From NCBI RefSeq assembly GCF_027942865.1, contig NC_134520.1:6211501-6275500 (forward strand): 64,000 nucleotides of DNA, in the 5' to 3' direction. This document shows positions 21,695 through 33,800 of this stretch, one piece after another (positions within the stretch are counted from its first letter, which is position 1; each line of letters opens with the position of its first letter). This DNA comes from Odontesthes bonariensis (taxonomy: Eukaryota; Chordata; Actinopteri; Atheriniformes; Atherinopsidae). Position numbers and translations under genes: made by a program. Under the pieces are notes generated by a model, which had not been told where the DNA came from, searched no databases, and worked only from the letters and a program-made list of their open reading frames with translations.

Positions 21695-24041
21695 GACAGT
21701 GAAGTAAATAAAGCAGGCAGTGATTTTTTATTAGAGGTGACGATTTTTAAATGGTGAACTGACTTTTAATGCTAAGTATTAATATCACTCCCATGAGTGA
21801 AAGTTTTACACATTGTGAACTACTCCTATCATTAGTCCACCACATACTTTTTTCAGCCTAAAATGACACTATTCAAACTAGCCAAATATAAATAATTATT
21901 TAGACACTCGCGTTAAAAAGAAATGACATACAGGTGGCTTTATGAAGGCGTTTCATTAAGTTTAAGCCATTCATCCCTTTTTATCTGATCATCGGGGGCT
22001 GGGTCACGGAGGTAGCCACTCCAGGAGGGAAACCCAGACATCTCCCTTCCAGACGACTGCTCCTCTTCTGGGATCCCGAGTCATCCCAAGGCCAGAAAGT
22101 CTATATAAACACCCCCCCCCCCTGTGTCTGATTTGACTTGAAAACTCCAAAGGGAGGCAAACTGGAGGCATCCTAATCAGATGCCTGAACCATCCGAGTT
22201 GACTCTTGGTTGCTTAGGAGCAGTGTACCCTCCAGATGCTCCAGCCCCTGACCCCATTTCTAAGGCTTAGCCCAGCTACCCACTAAAGGAAACTCATTTC
22301 AGCTGCCTGAATCTGCAATCTATTTCCTTCAGTCACTACCCAAATCTTGTGACCATAGGGTTGGAATTCCCAAGACTAAGAGACATCTCAGTGGTAATGT
22401 TACTTTGCTCAGAAAAGGGGAATCGGGACAATTCCTGGTATTGCAAACTGGCACGAAGAGATTTCCATGAAGTTTGAAAAAGCATGTCATTTAGTCCCAT
22501 TTGTAACAAAAGGAGTACAAAAGACCAAACCTCATTTTAAAATCAGGGTTCTCAACACACTTCACCAACTTCTGAGAAATTCTTACCTGACATTTGCAGC
22601 AGTTTCTCTGAAGACAGTTAAACATGCCTGCAGATAATGTCCAGATAATAACCCAGAAATGTCTCAAATCAAACTTGACAGGTTGTTGCCAATACATGAC
22701 CAACAAAGCCCATGACATATTTCTTCAGGCAAAACTATGGCTTGGCCTCCACTGCCACAACTTCTTTGCACATCTGTCCGATTATAATTGTGGTGTTTCT
22801 GTATAAGAAACTGCATGTTATTGATGTGTTTGAGAAGAAACAGTATCTATATGTGCATTTGTGGTTTTACAGCATCTGTGAGGAAATGGGTTAGCTGCTT
22901 GGAAATGCGAAAGTCAGTTTCATTTGCTCAGAAAGCTGCTTCCTGGAGACACAGTGATTGATACATCAGCAACAAACTAAACCCTGCTCTGAAGTATGCT
23001 GGTCTGCTGATTCAGCACCATTTCGAAACTGGACCTCTAGTTTTTGTTATGGCAATCGCTTTGCATTGACGGATGGAAGATGGCATCAGGATTCAGTGAG
23101 CAAAATCTCACAGCAGAAATGCATCCACTGTATCAGATGTATTCCCATCTGTTTGTTTGAGGTGAAATGAAGCGTGCAGGGCGGATTACCGCCAAACAAT
23201 TGGCTTTAAAAAGTACCACCCAGTATTGCTCTTCTGAAAACTTGCCTACGCCAAAACATCTATGATCCACTAAGCACTGATCAGTAATCTGAGATTCTCT
23301 AACAATTGCTTTAAGGCTGGTACTGGCAAAAAATTCCTCCAGAAGCATGAGCACACAGACTTGAACTCTCTTTATACAGAGAGTGTAGAAAACAACAGCT
23401 CCCACCCATCTGATGTTTTTTTAAATTCAGCTATTTTTCTTTTTATAGACACATTTTTAAGACACAGTATACAGGAACTCTCCACCGAGAACGAACAAGA
23501 GGCATTTTCACAGCAGCATCTGAGCTGTTGCCCCCATTCCTGACAAACTCAAGTCCAGACGTGTGCATTAATAAATGACGTTGGCAGAGCTGACTGAATT
23601 CATGCCCGCCTGGCCACCAGCTGTAATAATCGCAGACATGTCAGAGAGGCGCAGGTCCGCTGGAGACAGGAGACTGTCTGGTTGGTTGACAAATTAAGTC
23701 TCCTTAATCGTCTCCTGCACTGATAATAGGCAATAGACTTGACTACTCCAATGTGGCTGGCACCTTACAGTACACACATGCAGGCTTTCTAGTGACACTG
23801 GAGTTCAGCTGCTCAAACCATTATGAGACACCACAGAATAAGGCCAACCAAAGTATCTCGCCATCGAAAACACGACAAGCCTCAAAGATTTTCATGTAAA
23901 CCAAAGGTTAAGCTTACATAACATGTTTATTTGCAACACAACAGAGACAGTTATCAATGCTGTGCTGTAAAATGAGTTTGCCAGTAAGTAAACACGCCCT
24001 TCCACAGCATCTTTTTAAGGCTAGATATTAAAGAAAAATTT
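21695..24041. other. no gene seen; LINE fragment inside
   Basis: Besides the LINE fragment at about 21985-22400 and a run of ten C at about 22112-22122, no exon was recognised. Minus-strand and plus-strand frames of 60-90 codons at 22491-23543 show no domain. Confidence 0.4.
21985..22400 (-). mobile_element. LINE-derived fragment
   Basis: Plus-strand landmarks GGAGGCATCCTAATCAGATG and ACTCATTTCAGCTGCCTGAA are the antisense of the C-terminal reverse-transcriptase region of an abundant fish non-LTR retrotransposon. The frame is heavily decayed. The clade is uncertain (I-like or RTE-like). Confidence 0.6.
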
Positions 24042-24049
24042 GTGTAAGC

Positions 24050-25132
24050 TAGGGATGTCCCGATCAGGTTTTTTTGCCCCCCCCCCCCCCGAGTCCCGAT
24101 CCGATAATACATTTAAAAAAAAAAAAAAATTGAAGAACGGCAAAGAAACAAATTCAGGATGTCCCTGATTTTTTATTTTATTCACTTATTTTATCATTTA
24201 ACACTTATAAACAGAGCACTTCTGTAAAGTAGCTTGAACAAAAAAAGTAATCAAGTAATACACAAATTCTTCACATTGTAGTTTAGTGCAACAATGTCTA
24301 ATATAAAAACGAGCAGCAGCTCAACTTGAAATACCTGGCAGGCATGTAAACAAATAAGCAAATAAAAGTGGCACAGTGCTTTTCGGAACTGCACTCCTAA
24401 TTCTTACTCTCCTCCTCTGGCTTCACAGAAGGAAATGTACATTTTTCTTGATGAAAGCCAACATCTCTACCTTTTCAGATTTGAGCCTGTTCCTGTTCTC
24501 ATCAAGGATGTTAGCGATGTCCTTGCCACCTCTTTAAATCCCAAGTTTGCATATCTCACAGTTTGCAATCGCAACGTTTTTGTCATCCACTTAAAAATAC
24601 CTCCACACCGCGGACATTCGTGCCCCCAGCTTCAAGCTGCTGCCGTGTACTGCTTCGCTTTACGGCACGCAGCAAAGTGACGTCATGCCGCATGCATTGT
24701 TTCTGTGTGTAGTTGAGACCATAGATATAAAAATTCGGGGAGTTATGATTATTGTAGTTGGGGATATACACCTTCCTCAGTCGAAATAAAAGTAATGTGG
24801 GGGCACTAGAGACCCATCCAAGATGGCGGCCGCGCTGATACGTCAGCTCCAATAGGCAGCGTCAGTCTATGAGGCGTCTATGTATATTATGTCTATGGTT
24901 GAGACGGTCTGACGGTACCACCACATAACAGTAAATACTGAGCTGTTATTTTTTCCCATTTGTTTTGAAATATTATGGTTCTGATAAAAAAAAATAATGA
25001 GAATAAATATACATATATAGATAGGCTACATATCCTATCCCTGATCGGGATGTAACGTCCGATTTCGATCAAGTCTAAAACCACGTGATCGGCCCCGATT
25101 TCCGATCACGTGATCGGATCGGGACATCCCTA
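24050..25132 (-). mobile_element. hAT element with transposase remnant
   Basis: The termini are TAGGGATGTCCCGATCAGG and the inverted GGATCGGGACATCCCTA. A perfect 8-bp duplication GTGTAAGC lies at 24042-24049 and 25133-25140. On the minus strand about 24560-24425 still reads as the extreme C-terminus of an hAT transposase (NILDENRNRLKSEKVEMLAF). Runs of C (24077-24090) and A (24115-24130) sit near the left end. Confidence 0.9.
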
Positions 25133-25140
25133 GTGTAAGC

Positions 25141-27778
25141 TCTAACAAATGCCTCAGCAAACCAGTAAAGTTGGAGTTTACATCCACCTCTCCTTTTGTT
25201 CCTGAAATATGGCATTAGCTAGATAAGTGTTTTTTTTGTTCAACATTTTGATGACAAAGTTGAGCCTTTGACCTTTATCCAAATGTTTAAATTACCATAC
25301 AATTGCTCTATTTATGGTCTACAGTGTCTTTTAATTCCTACGTTCAGATAAACTCATCCTAAAGTACCGGAGAACATTTGTGCAAACTTTGACATAACTC
25401 CCTTAAGCTTAAGGTAAAATAAATAAATAAACTCAATCTTTATTTATGCATTTGTAAGTTTATGGATGCTACACCACTTGCTTGGAGCATCAGTTGTACA
25501 CGTCATCAGAAATCAATGCTACATGTGCACAAGAAACAAAAAAAAGAGGTGACTGACAGAGGCCCTCGTTTGATATCCGGTCACAAATATCAAACAATTT
25601 GAACTGAAGAGCCTTGATAATCTACAATAACACAGCTGTCACTGTTTCTAAATGAACCAAAAACTACTAACTTCTTTCATCGTCTCAGTGTCCCTTGCTT
25701 TTCATTAGTTCTATTTTTCCATTCAACCATTAGCTGACCAGGTAATAGAAAAAACTAGAAGTAACACAGAATTTGGCTATTTTGTTTTGCTCTTTGGCTC
25801 CCCCTACAGTTATGCGATGTAACACAACCGTCTTACAACAAATTTCAAAGTGAGCCCCGCAAATGTACATCCATACACATGAATTGTTTGTCATGGTGAA
25901 GAGTACACAAAAAAAAACATCAAAAGCCCACAAAAATGTCCTGCTGCGTCTCGCGCCTGGGCGTTCTGAGGCAGTTTCAGGCAGAATGTGCATAACAAAA
26001 GTCAGGGTAGTTCAAAACAAGTCAGGAGGACATAATTTTAAGGTTCAGAATCTTCTCCAGTGTTGCTTTAATACATATTGTACAAGAGTGTCCTGATCTA
26101 GATAGGGAGCAGCTCAATCAGCAGAAATAACACAATAGAGACACACACTAAACAATATATAAATGTAAATATCAAAAGTTTAAGGAAAAAAAAAAAATAC
26201 TACATTCTTAATCATTACAGTCGCTGCAGGCTAAACAGTGACAGAATGGTCATCTAAAATATTTACAACCAGACATATTTCCCTCCAGTATGTTTCAAAT
26301 TTAGTGGAATTCATTTAGTAAAACAAGCTCCTTAAAAATCAAGGTCATTCATTCTGCAGTTGATCTCAATTTTTTAAATTCAAACAGCTATTTTTTTCCC
26401 CAAATTAACAGGCTTTAGGAACACATGAGAAATAATTCCTCTAACAATAACTTTTGGTACTTTTTGAAATATGTAGGTCTGTTGATAAGTTGGGAGTAGA
26501 CCAATGTGTCCTGCATTGTCTGAGTGGGCCAGTATGCCCCCTCCCTTGAATCCTTGGGTAGCAGGCGTAGTATGCAGGCAGGTATCTGAACAACTGCACC
26601 AACAACATACATGAGTACGAGGTTAACTTAGAAATAATTTCGGCCTACTGTGAATAAAAATAGTTTTTGTTCATTTAAGACATGCATATTTTCTAGATAT
26701 CTAAGACCAACCCTAAAATCAGTTCAAACTAAATATAATTTCCTCAATTTTCAATAATACTTATTAACTGCTTAATCTACTAAATATGAGATATTTGTTG
26801 TAAATGACCCGCTCATCTTCTCAGAACCAAATGTCTTTAATTTGATAAAAAATATAATTTCCTGAATATATACGACATTATACCGTCAATAAAACATAAC
26901 AAACTGCAAATCTTCACATGGTAAAGAGGGTGTTTTCTGTTGTCTGTTAATCAATTAATCAGCTAAATGTTGGAATGTTGGGTTGTCAGGATGAACTCGC
27001 CGTTTTCCTGAGTGATGTTAAGGTCATTGTTTTAATGTTCTGTAATAATCTCCAATTCATTTGGCCAATAGACAACACAAATGCACTATTATTTAGATAA
27101 TAAGCATGTCACACTTTTTTAAATGAACAATAATTCAATGTAATGCATGGCCTTAATATAATGGATGATCAATAGGACCTACTGGAGGACCAGGCAATGA
27201 CTAATGTGGTTTGTTTGGTTGCTAGAGACCTCTGAAATGGATCATAAAACAGACCAGCCCAAATGAAAGCCTAAATAAACCTGGAGATTCAAATCATGTC
27301 TCAGCCAGCTCAGAGCAATTTCGTGGAAAACACTTTAGTTGTCTCAGAGAATGAGAAGCCAATGTCTGAGGGTGTGGGCATGCAAGGCTCAGGGTGGAGA
27401 CAGATATTTAAGAATAACACATATATCAGAGGATGAGTTTCACATGGCGTGACAATAATGGTTTATTCTGCGCTATACTGAAATTCAACGAGCAAGTCAA
27501 CGTGCAAACAAGAGCCCAAAAAGTCAGTCTCGATAGGCAGACTGGAACAATACCAGGGCAGAGACTGCAGCCACACAAGTTATCTCATCGCCACTGACAA
27601 CCTGGGTGTGTCTCAACACACACATGAATCCTGTCTTTGCCAACTTGTACCATCCACAGCAGCTCAGACCCGAGGCTATATAATAATCAGGCTCATTTAA
27701 AGCATTATTCGCAACTGATGTTGTGCAATACATAATAGCAGGTTAGGGTTGTTTAAACTAATATCCAGCTTAAACGGT
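25141..27778. other. no gene seen apart from one interspersed repeat
   Basis: The interspersed repeat at 25788-26075 is the only element recognised. The remainder is AT-rich DNA with no exon I can support. Confidence 0.4.
25788..26075 (+). repeat. interspersed repeat, inverted partner at 49.9 kb
   Basis: CTCCCCCTACAGTT, CATCAAAAGCCC and TTCTCCAGTGTTGCTTTAA occur here in the same order as in the reverse complement of 49720-50010, interrupted by small indels. It is a diverged pair from one repeat family whose class I cannot name. Confidence 0.65.
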
Positions 27779-27832
27779 ACGAGGCAGATATTTCAGCATC
27801 ACTATAGTGATGCTGAAATATCTGTCCCTCGT
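27779..27832. repeat. 54-bp hairpin-forming palindrome
   Basis: The arms CAGATATTTCAGCATCACTA and its exact reverse complement meet at a central TA and are extended by ACGAGG/CCTCGT with a small bulge. It lies in the presumed first intron of rab6b, about 0.3 kb downstream of exon 1. It may be a transposon relic, a hairpin RNA source, or a chance structure. Confidence 0.85.
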
Positions 27833-28145
27833 AAACTTCGAGACTGCAGGCTACAATCCGTTCCAGACTATTGTATGAATCCTCACAGGCTGGTAATTTC
27901 GATTAAAGTAATGCCCTCCCCTGCCACCCTTTCGATTTGAAAACACTTTTTTTTTTAACCACTGAATACGTTTTCCTCATTTAGTTCAAATCCTACAAAC
28001 TCCAGAGGAGTGCGTGTCAACCAGAACAGCTAGCTAAACGTTCGTGTCTCAACGACATGAACTTGCTGACTGGGCAGCAGGTGCAACGAGTTCACTTGAC
28101 ACACAACCGAAAATGAACTTCTGGGAGGAATAAAACATCTCTTAC

Positions 28146-28215
28146 CACTCTGCTCCCCGAGAAAGACGAGTTTGAATTTTCTTAAAGGGTTTCCAAAGTC
28201 ACTACCCACGGACAT
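28146..28215 (-). CDS. rab6b: Rab6 GTPase, coding exon 1 (rab6b)
   Basis: The minus-strand ATG at 28215-28213 begins MSVGSDFGNPLRKFKLVFLG and the exon ends in GEQS plus one base at a GTAAGA donor. This is the N-terminus of Rab6, including the first beta strand and the start of the P-loop (GEQSVGKT in the family), whose lysine lies in the next exon. Rab6 is a Golgi small GTPase that controls retrograde and secretory vesicle traffic. The RAB6B assignment rests on neighbours: in human, RAB6B, SLCO2A1 and RYK lie in this order and all on one strand. The frame is open upstream for 93 further codons, but the family start is at 28215. The remaining exons were not found in this window and must lie beyond its left edge. 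Confidence 0.88.
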
Positions 28216-28501
28216 TTTGAGGAGGAGTACGGGGCGCTGCGGACACCGGAGGACAAGTTGGACCGTACTAGTGAGCTCCCACTCGAGTTCGTTGCTAGTT
28301 GGTGAAGATGCTCGATGGAATGGGCGGCGATGTTGCTCGCTTTCTAGCTCTGTCTCTCCGTGATGGGAACAATCTGCTGCTGCACCGGTCCGTGACGCTA
28401 GGGGTAAGTTTTTTCTTTTTTTTTTTTTCCTCCCCACTTTAAGCGAGGACTTGAACGCATGCGCCACCTCCTTATTGAACCGAAAAGTCATCATAATAAA
28501 A

Positions 28502-28509
28502 TGACGTCA
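28502..28509. promoter_or_regulatory. consensus CRE upstream of rab6b
   Basis: A full palindromic TGACGTCA sits about 290 bp upstream of the rab6b start codon, in the region where its promoter is expected. CREB/ATF factors bind this site in known promoters. Occupancy here is inference, since the 8-mer also occurs by chance. Confidence 0.35.
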
Positions 28510-30772
28510 TGCGTGTTGGAGAGGAAAAGGAGGTGATAGTAGCCGTACAAACAGGGCTGATAAGCCCTGTTTATTTCAACGCAAATGATCGAGACACTGT
28601 AATACATTTAACGTTTGTACACAATAGATTAAGCTCGATTTCACAAAGTTGTTGGATCTATCCAACGAAGAATTGTAACAGACCTAAAAGAAGAAAAGTC
28701 AGAATTTTGGATTGGGTTCATGTCCCTACGTCCTTGGATCCTACGATTCCTAAAATAAAACTGGAAAGCATTATTTGTCAAGCTCTCCCAGCTTACTTGA
28801 AGGCTTCCATCCTTCAAAATCAGTGTTATCTTTATGCACAGCTCTAGCTAAGATAACCTGGATGACATCATCAGGGTAATATGCTGTTAATACATTTACC
28901 ATGTGATGGGCTTAGTTCTTGATGGTAATTTAATTTCATGTTCTGATAATATGTTGGCTTCAAACTAGGGGAATTTGTCACCCTCAATATATCAATAGAC
29001 GGTCTAAAAAACATTGATTTAGCCTGCAGGTCTGAAAAGATAAAGCCAGCATTGAAGTGCCTTAAATCCTTTTTCTAATGCCCAGCAAGAGGCGACTCCT
29101 GTGGCTGCAAATATAAGTTTTGAAAAAAAAAAAAAAAAAAAACAGCTTGTCATATACTTTTTCTAACGAGCTAATGCTATCAATGGCCTCTTCAAGTCGT
29201 CCTCAGTACAGAATGACGTTTATTGTGTAACTTTCAACATGTATTTTCCATAGGGAAAGAAAATTGATTAGTTAAATTTAGGTGAACTTAAATCAACTAA
29301 TTTTACACACATCAAATTGAATCATAAATGTAGTAATACTAAAAAAGCTAAGAGCAGGTCGTAAAGGAGAGTCATGGTGTTTCTTCGCCTTTTCTAAAAA
29401 GCCTCTTTCAGAGCTTCTATATACAAGTTAATGTTTAAAGCATGGTGGTGGTAGCTTCATGGTCTAACACCCACAGAACAGGCATATTCCCTCTCTGTTC
29501 ACAAAAACACAATAATAAAATGTGTGATAAATAATCTGACTTTGTCAAAGCTTTCTGAAAAGGGAAAATTACAGGAAGGGATCTGAAGGTAGCTACAGAC
29601 TCAATGTCCAGATGGAAATATGATCTGGGATGTATTACAAAAACACAAGACCTAGTTTCCAAGAAATGTTCAAGTTCACAAATTTCTCTAGTGTTGTTTG
29701 AATGTACTTCTCCTCATGGATGACCTACAGAGACGGTTCCGCCCACAATTAGTCATAAAAATTCTCAAATCTTTTGAATGATTTTCTAACAGTTTGGTTT
29801 GATACAAATGCCAAATTGTGATCCTTCTACCTTCCCACCCATTGTAATCCACCTGTCCATAATCATCCTGTAAAATACTGTCATCTCCAAGTTCCCATTA
29901 GGTTGGGACACAATACAACCAAATACATTCTAGTGCAATTATATTTTCAGGTTCCACAGTTCCAAAAAGCAATGAAAAAGTTGCACAAATTTCCAGACAA
30001 TCTTGCTATAAATCAAAATGTCAAAGCTGACGTGAAGTAATGTGAGCTAGTTAGGCTTACTTACCAGGCAGAAGAGGTTAAACTTGTTATATTTGTATGA
30101 ACTCTACCCAATAACCACACCAGAAAGAAGTATTCATGTGTGGGTTACATTATTTTATTAAAAAATTAGGAGTAACAGTGTGTGTGCTTGATATTTAAAA
30201 AATCATTAGTATTGAAATCAAAACGTTACATGTGATCAAAAAGGAAATGATTACTGCAGTTACTACAGATGTCTCTGTCCATGAGACAAACATCTAATAA
30301 AAAAAATAACTTAAATATTAAGTTATACAGTTAATTAGTTACAGATGTGTTCCCGATGCAAACAGAAACCTTAACAGATTCCAACACATTACATACAAAG
30401 ATACCCAACTGTTGTCTGGTCATCAGTTTGAGTATCATCTTTATTTTGGACGCATGTTAATACTGTGAGTTACTAGTGCTGATTTTTATTTTAGTAATCC
30501 CGTGTTCATTAAGTTATTTGTGTTTTCATTTCCAATCAGAAATCATAAGCCATAATGTATCCTAAAACACGAGAAATGTTTCCTCATGGAAAATATCTTC
30601 ACTCCAACTAGCAATGCGCCAACTAGGCAGAGAACTGGGCCTGCAGAAAATCAAGGTCGAGACTGTGGATTCATCTCAGTGACGCAGTTTTGCTCAGAAT
30701 ACTCTTCTTCAAAATGTTTTGCACCACAGAAAAGCAATAAGAGGCTCGGTTCAAGAGGGAGTATCAGCAGGA
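28510..30772. other. rab6b-slco2a1 intergenic region
   Basis: The region covers the upstream side of rab6b and the 3' flank of slco2a1. A short perfect palindrome (CAGGGCTGATAAGCCCTG) lies at about 28552-28569 and a poly(A) run at about 29124-29142. On the minus strand AATAAA hexamers at 30490-30485 and 30445-30440 are candidate poly(A) signals for slco2a1, giving a 3' UTR of roughly 0.3 kb. No additional gene was recognised. Confidence 0.45.
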
Positions 30773-30893
30773 TCACAGTAGTCCTTCAGGCTGCTTTTCC
30801 AGACTGTACTTTTCGGTCCGCTGCACCTTCCACCACAGCGCCATCAGCAGGGTAACTCCCATGACCTTATAACCCACCTGGAGACCCAAGTAC
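30773..30893 (-). CDS. slco2a1: slco2a1 exon 14
   Basis: Reads [20 protein letters not shown], the last membrane segment (TM12), then a short basic cytosolic tail ending KQPEGLL and a TGA at 30775-30773. The acceptor is TCCAAAG. Confidence 0.92.
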
Positions 30894-33800
30894 CTTTGGA
30901 GGTGAGAGAAATGGTTAATTAATAGATGTGATGCCTATGTACGCTGTGTCCACGTGACATGTATTCTGAATAATTAACGTTCCTACCGGCTCCGAAACAG
31001 GTTGTTGTCGTAGTAACCACAGCTATACGCCTTTCCACAAACACGTTTCCACCAGATACAAGACGAATCAATGGTCATGCCGAAGAGAGCAGGGGCAGGT
31101 AGCCAGGCTGAGCGGGACAAAGAAACAGTGTGGGATCAGGGAAGCCACATCGACAACCTGATGCTGTATGGAGATCAGGTAAAGCACTAAGACTGTGGCC
31201 TGTCGGAGCTGATGTGAGCTCGACTCTACACGGAAAAGCAAGAAAGTACCTTTAATATTGTCGTATGGTTTAAAATATTAACAATATTGAGACATTTAAT
31301 TAAAAAAGCTGAACTGTGTGAGATAGAGCAGTACGGAATCCCACACTGCACAATACTGAAAAAGTGAACTTACTATTAAGGAATGTAATTTCATTATTCA
31401 TTCTTTAATGATTAAGAGTTTTATTGTAATTATTATTTATCTTATTCTAAACCTTTTTATTGTAATTCCCAGCTAAAAAAGCCTTTTCGTTAACAGTTCT
31501 TTTGTCATATTCTATCACATTTTTTTCCCTGTACAATTTTTCATGTAATCTTAAATTATAAACAAATATGAAAATAAGGAAAGTTAAATAATATGATCAA
31601 ATGACTCATTTATTTTCTGATATATTTCACAGAGTTTATTCATGAGATTGTTTTTATTCATAATGTTTTTGTTTTTTTTACCTATTCCACATTGGAAGCA
31701 TTGATCCTCCATACAACAACATGTCTTGTAGTATTTTAAAATAATGTCAAAGTCCAAAATAATCACAGGATAGTTCTGGATATGGGGCCACATGAAGAAG
31801 AATATCACGACTGCAGTAACGTTTGATCTCAGGCATATACAATTTTTAACTTACCTAACACTCTCATTAGTAAGAACTGAATTCCGATAGCAAATGACTT
31901 TTCTTCAGAGGAAACACATCTGGAATAAAAAGTAAAAGAGTATAGAAGGGCAATATGAGCATTTTCTATTCATACTCTGTATGAAAAACACACAACTTCA
32001 AAAACTCATGCTTTAACATAAAAGAAAAACATGGATGTTTGTATGGATGATTACATACAGGTAATAAAATCATTATAGTAACGTGCTTGTAGACGACAAG
32101 CAGACTGCACTGTGCATATAATTTAATCAAGATCAATTAGTGTGAACTACTTTTGAACATTTCAAATCTATAACGAGTTAATATTTGTATATACAGCCAT
32201 TCTTCCTTACCTCAGCACCATCATGTACATTGGGTTGTGAGTGAGGCAGGCAATCAGTGATGCTAGAGAGATGACAAGTATGACAGGGAGGAGAAAATGA
32301 GAGCAGTTGTTGGCACAAGGAGCTGGCTGGGCGTGACTCTGACTCCCTGGTATACACCTGCAGTTGGTATACACCTGTATCCAGAAAGAAAGCAAGGGAA
32401 ATTTCAAGAAAACGTCTTCTTATTCTGCTTAACTTGAGAAACTAAAGTGTTGTTCAAGTTATTGCTGAGACGAGGCTGAGACTTGTGCTGGCTAGGACTA
32501 GCATACCTGCCATCTGCAGCAGAGCAGATATTCTGGCAAGAGTTGATATTTAAAGTCCATTAGATTAGCACCAGATGGAGAGCTTTTATTGCACTTACAG
32601 CAATGCAACAAGTTCTGGTTGTCACCTCTCCTGTCTCTTTTTCACTCTGCTCCACACACACACACAGACTTGCAGAGGACAGAAGCTATTGTGACTGTAA
32701 ATTACAGAATAATACAGGAGAGACTCTCACACTAAGCATGACATGGACACTTTGTGTTATAATTGCCGTATAAAAAAAAAAGCCTCTCTCAGCAAGACTG
32801 AACACCATGTTTTCCCAACTGTTAAACTGTTCTCTGTAGATAAGCAAAACAAATTAGCTTTTTTTGTGAAATGTGAAAAGTAGTAATTGTAACTCACTAT
32901 TACTGGACAATAACATTTCAACAATTCAAGACAGATGTATATAAGTGTTTCTTTAATGTGCGGAAGTGTTTTTCTTCCCCCTTAAATAAAAAAAATACCA
33001 AGTTCATACTATATTTATTTATATATTATGATTTATCAAAATCAAAATACAGAAATAGTCTTTAAATGCTTGAATTCCAACTCACCACTTGTGTACAGTG
33101 TGAATCCACACAAAAGAATAAGTAGCCTCTGATTTCTAAGCATTAATCCATTAAGCCAGCTGTAGCCAGTATGGTCTGAGTTTGAGCTTTAGTATGACAC
33201 AGTGGGCTTACATCTACGCACATACAGTGCGTAAATCTGACTAATACTCAACTGGAAGCCATACAATCCCCGCACTGGAAGATTATTCAAAGCTGTTTGC
33301 ACATTGTGGTTTTGTCCCCTTTGAAAAGGCCTGCTTTACTCTCTTGGAGTAAAAAAGCATTGATTAGATATTGATTGTGAGCTCCTTATTGGATAGAAAT
33401 CCAATAAGGAGCAGAGCCTCTGCCTGCTGTGACTACTTCTAGACTGGAAGATACAGGCCAACCAGTGAATCAGTCTTATGAGCAAGAATGCGAACAAGCA
33501 TGATTTGATGCCACAGTATGAAAAATCATTCAATTATCATTCAAAGCACCATGTTGCACCAAATTCTCTTAACACTAAGGAAAGGAGATTAAAAGCTTAT
33601 TTGTGTATCCCCTTTAGCATAGGATACACTGGATCATCAAAAGACAGGACACGACAGAGATACAATAATACTGTACCACTGCTAAGTGCAGGTGCACCTG
33701 TCAAAGTGATGCTCAATAATGTCAAGAGGTAATTAACTAAATGTTTCTACTGTATCTAAACAGAAAAGATTTGAAAGTGTTTGGGATTTAACTACATCTT

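Noticed and set aside
28216..28494. In-frame extension of the rab6b exon by 93 codons upstream
   Set aside because: The family starts at MSVGSDFGNP; the upstream frame is low-complexity (poly-lysine from an A-run) and lies where a 5' UTR and promoter are expected.
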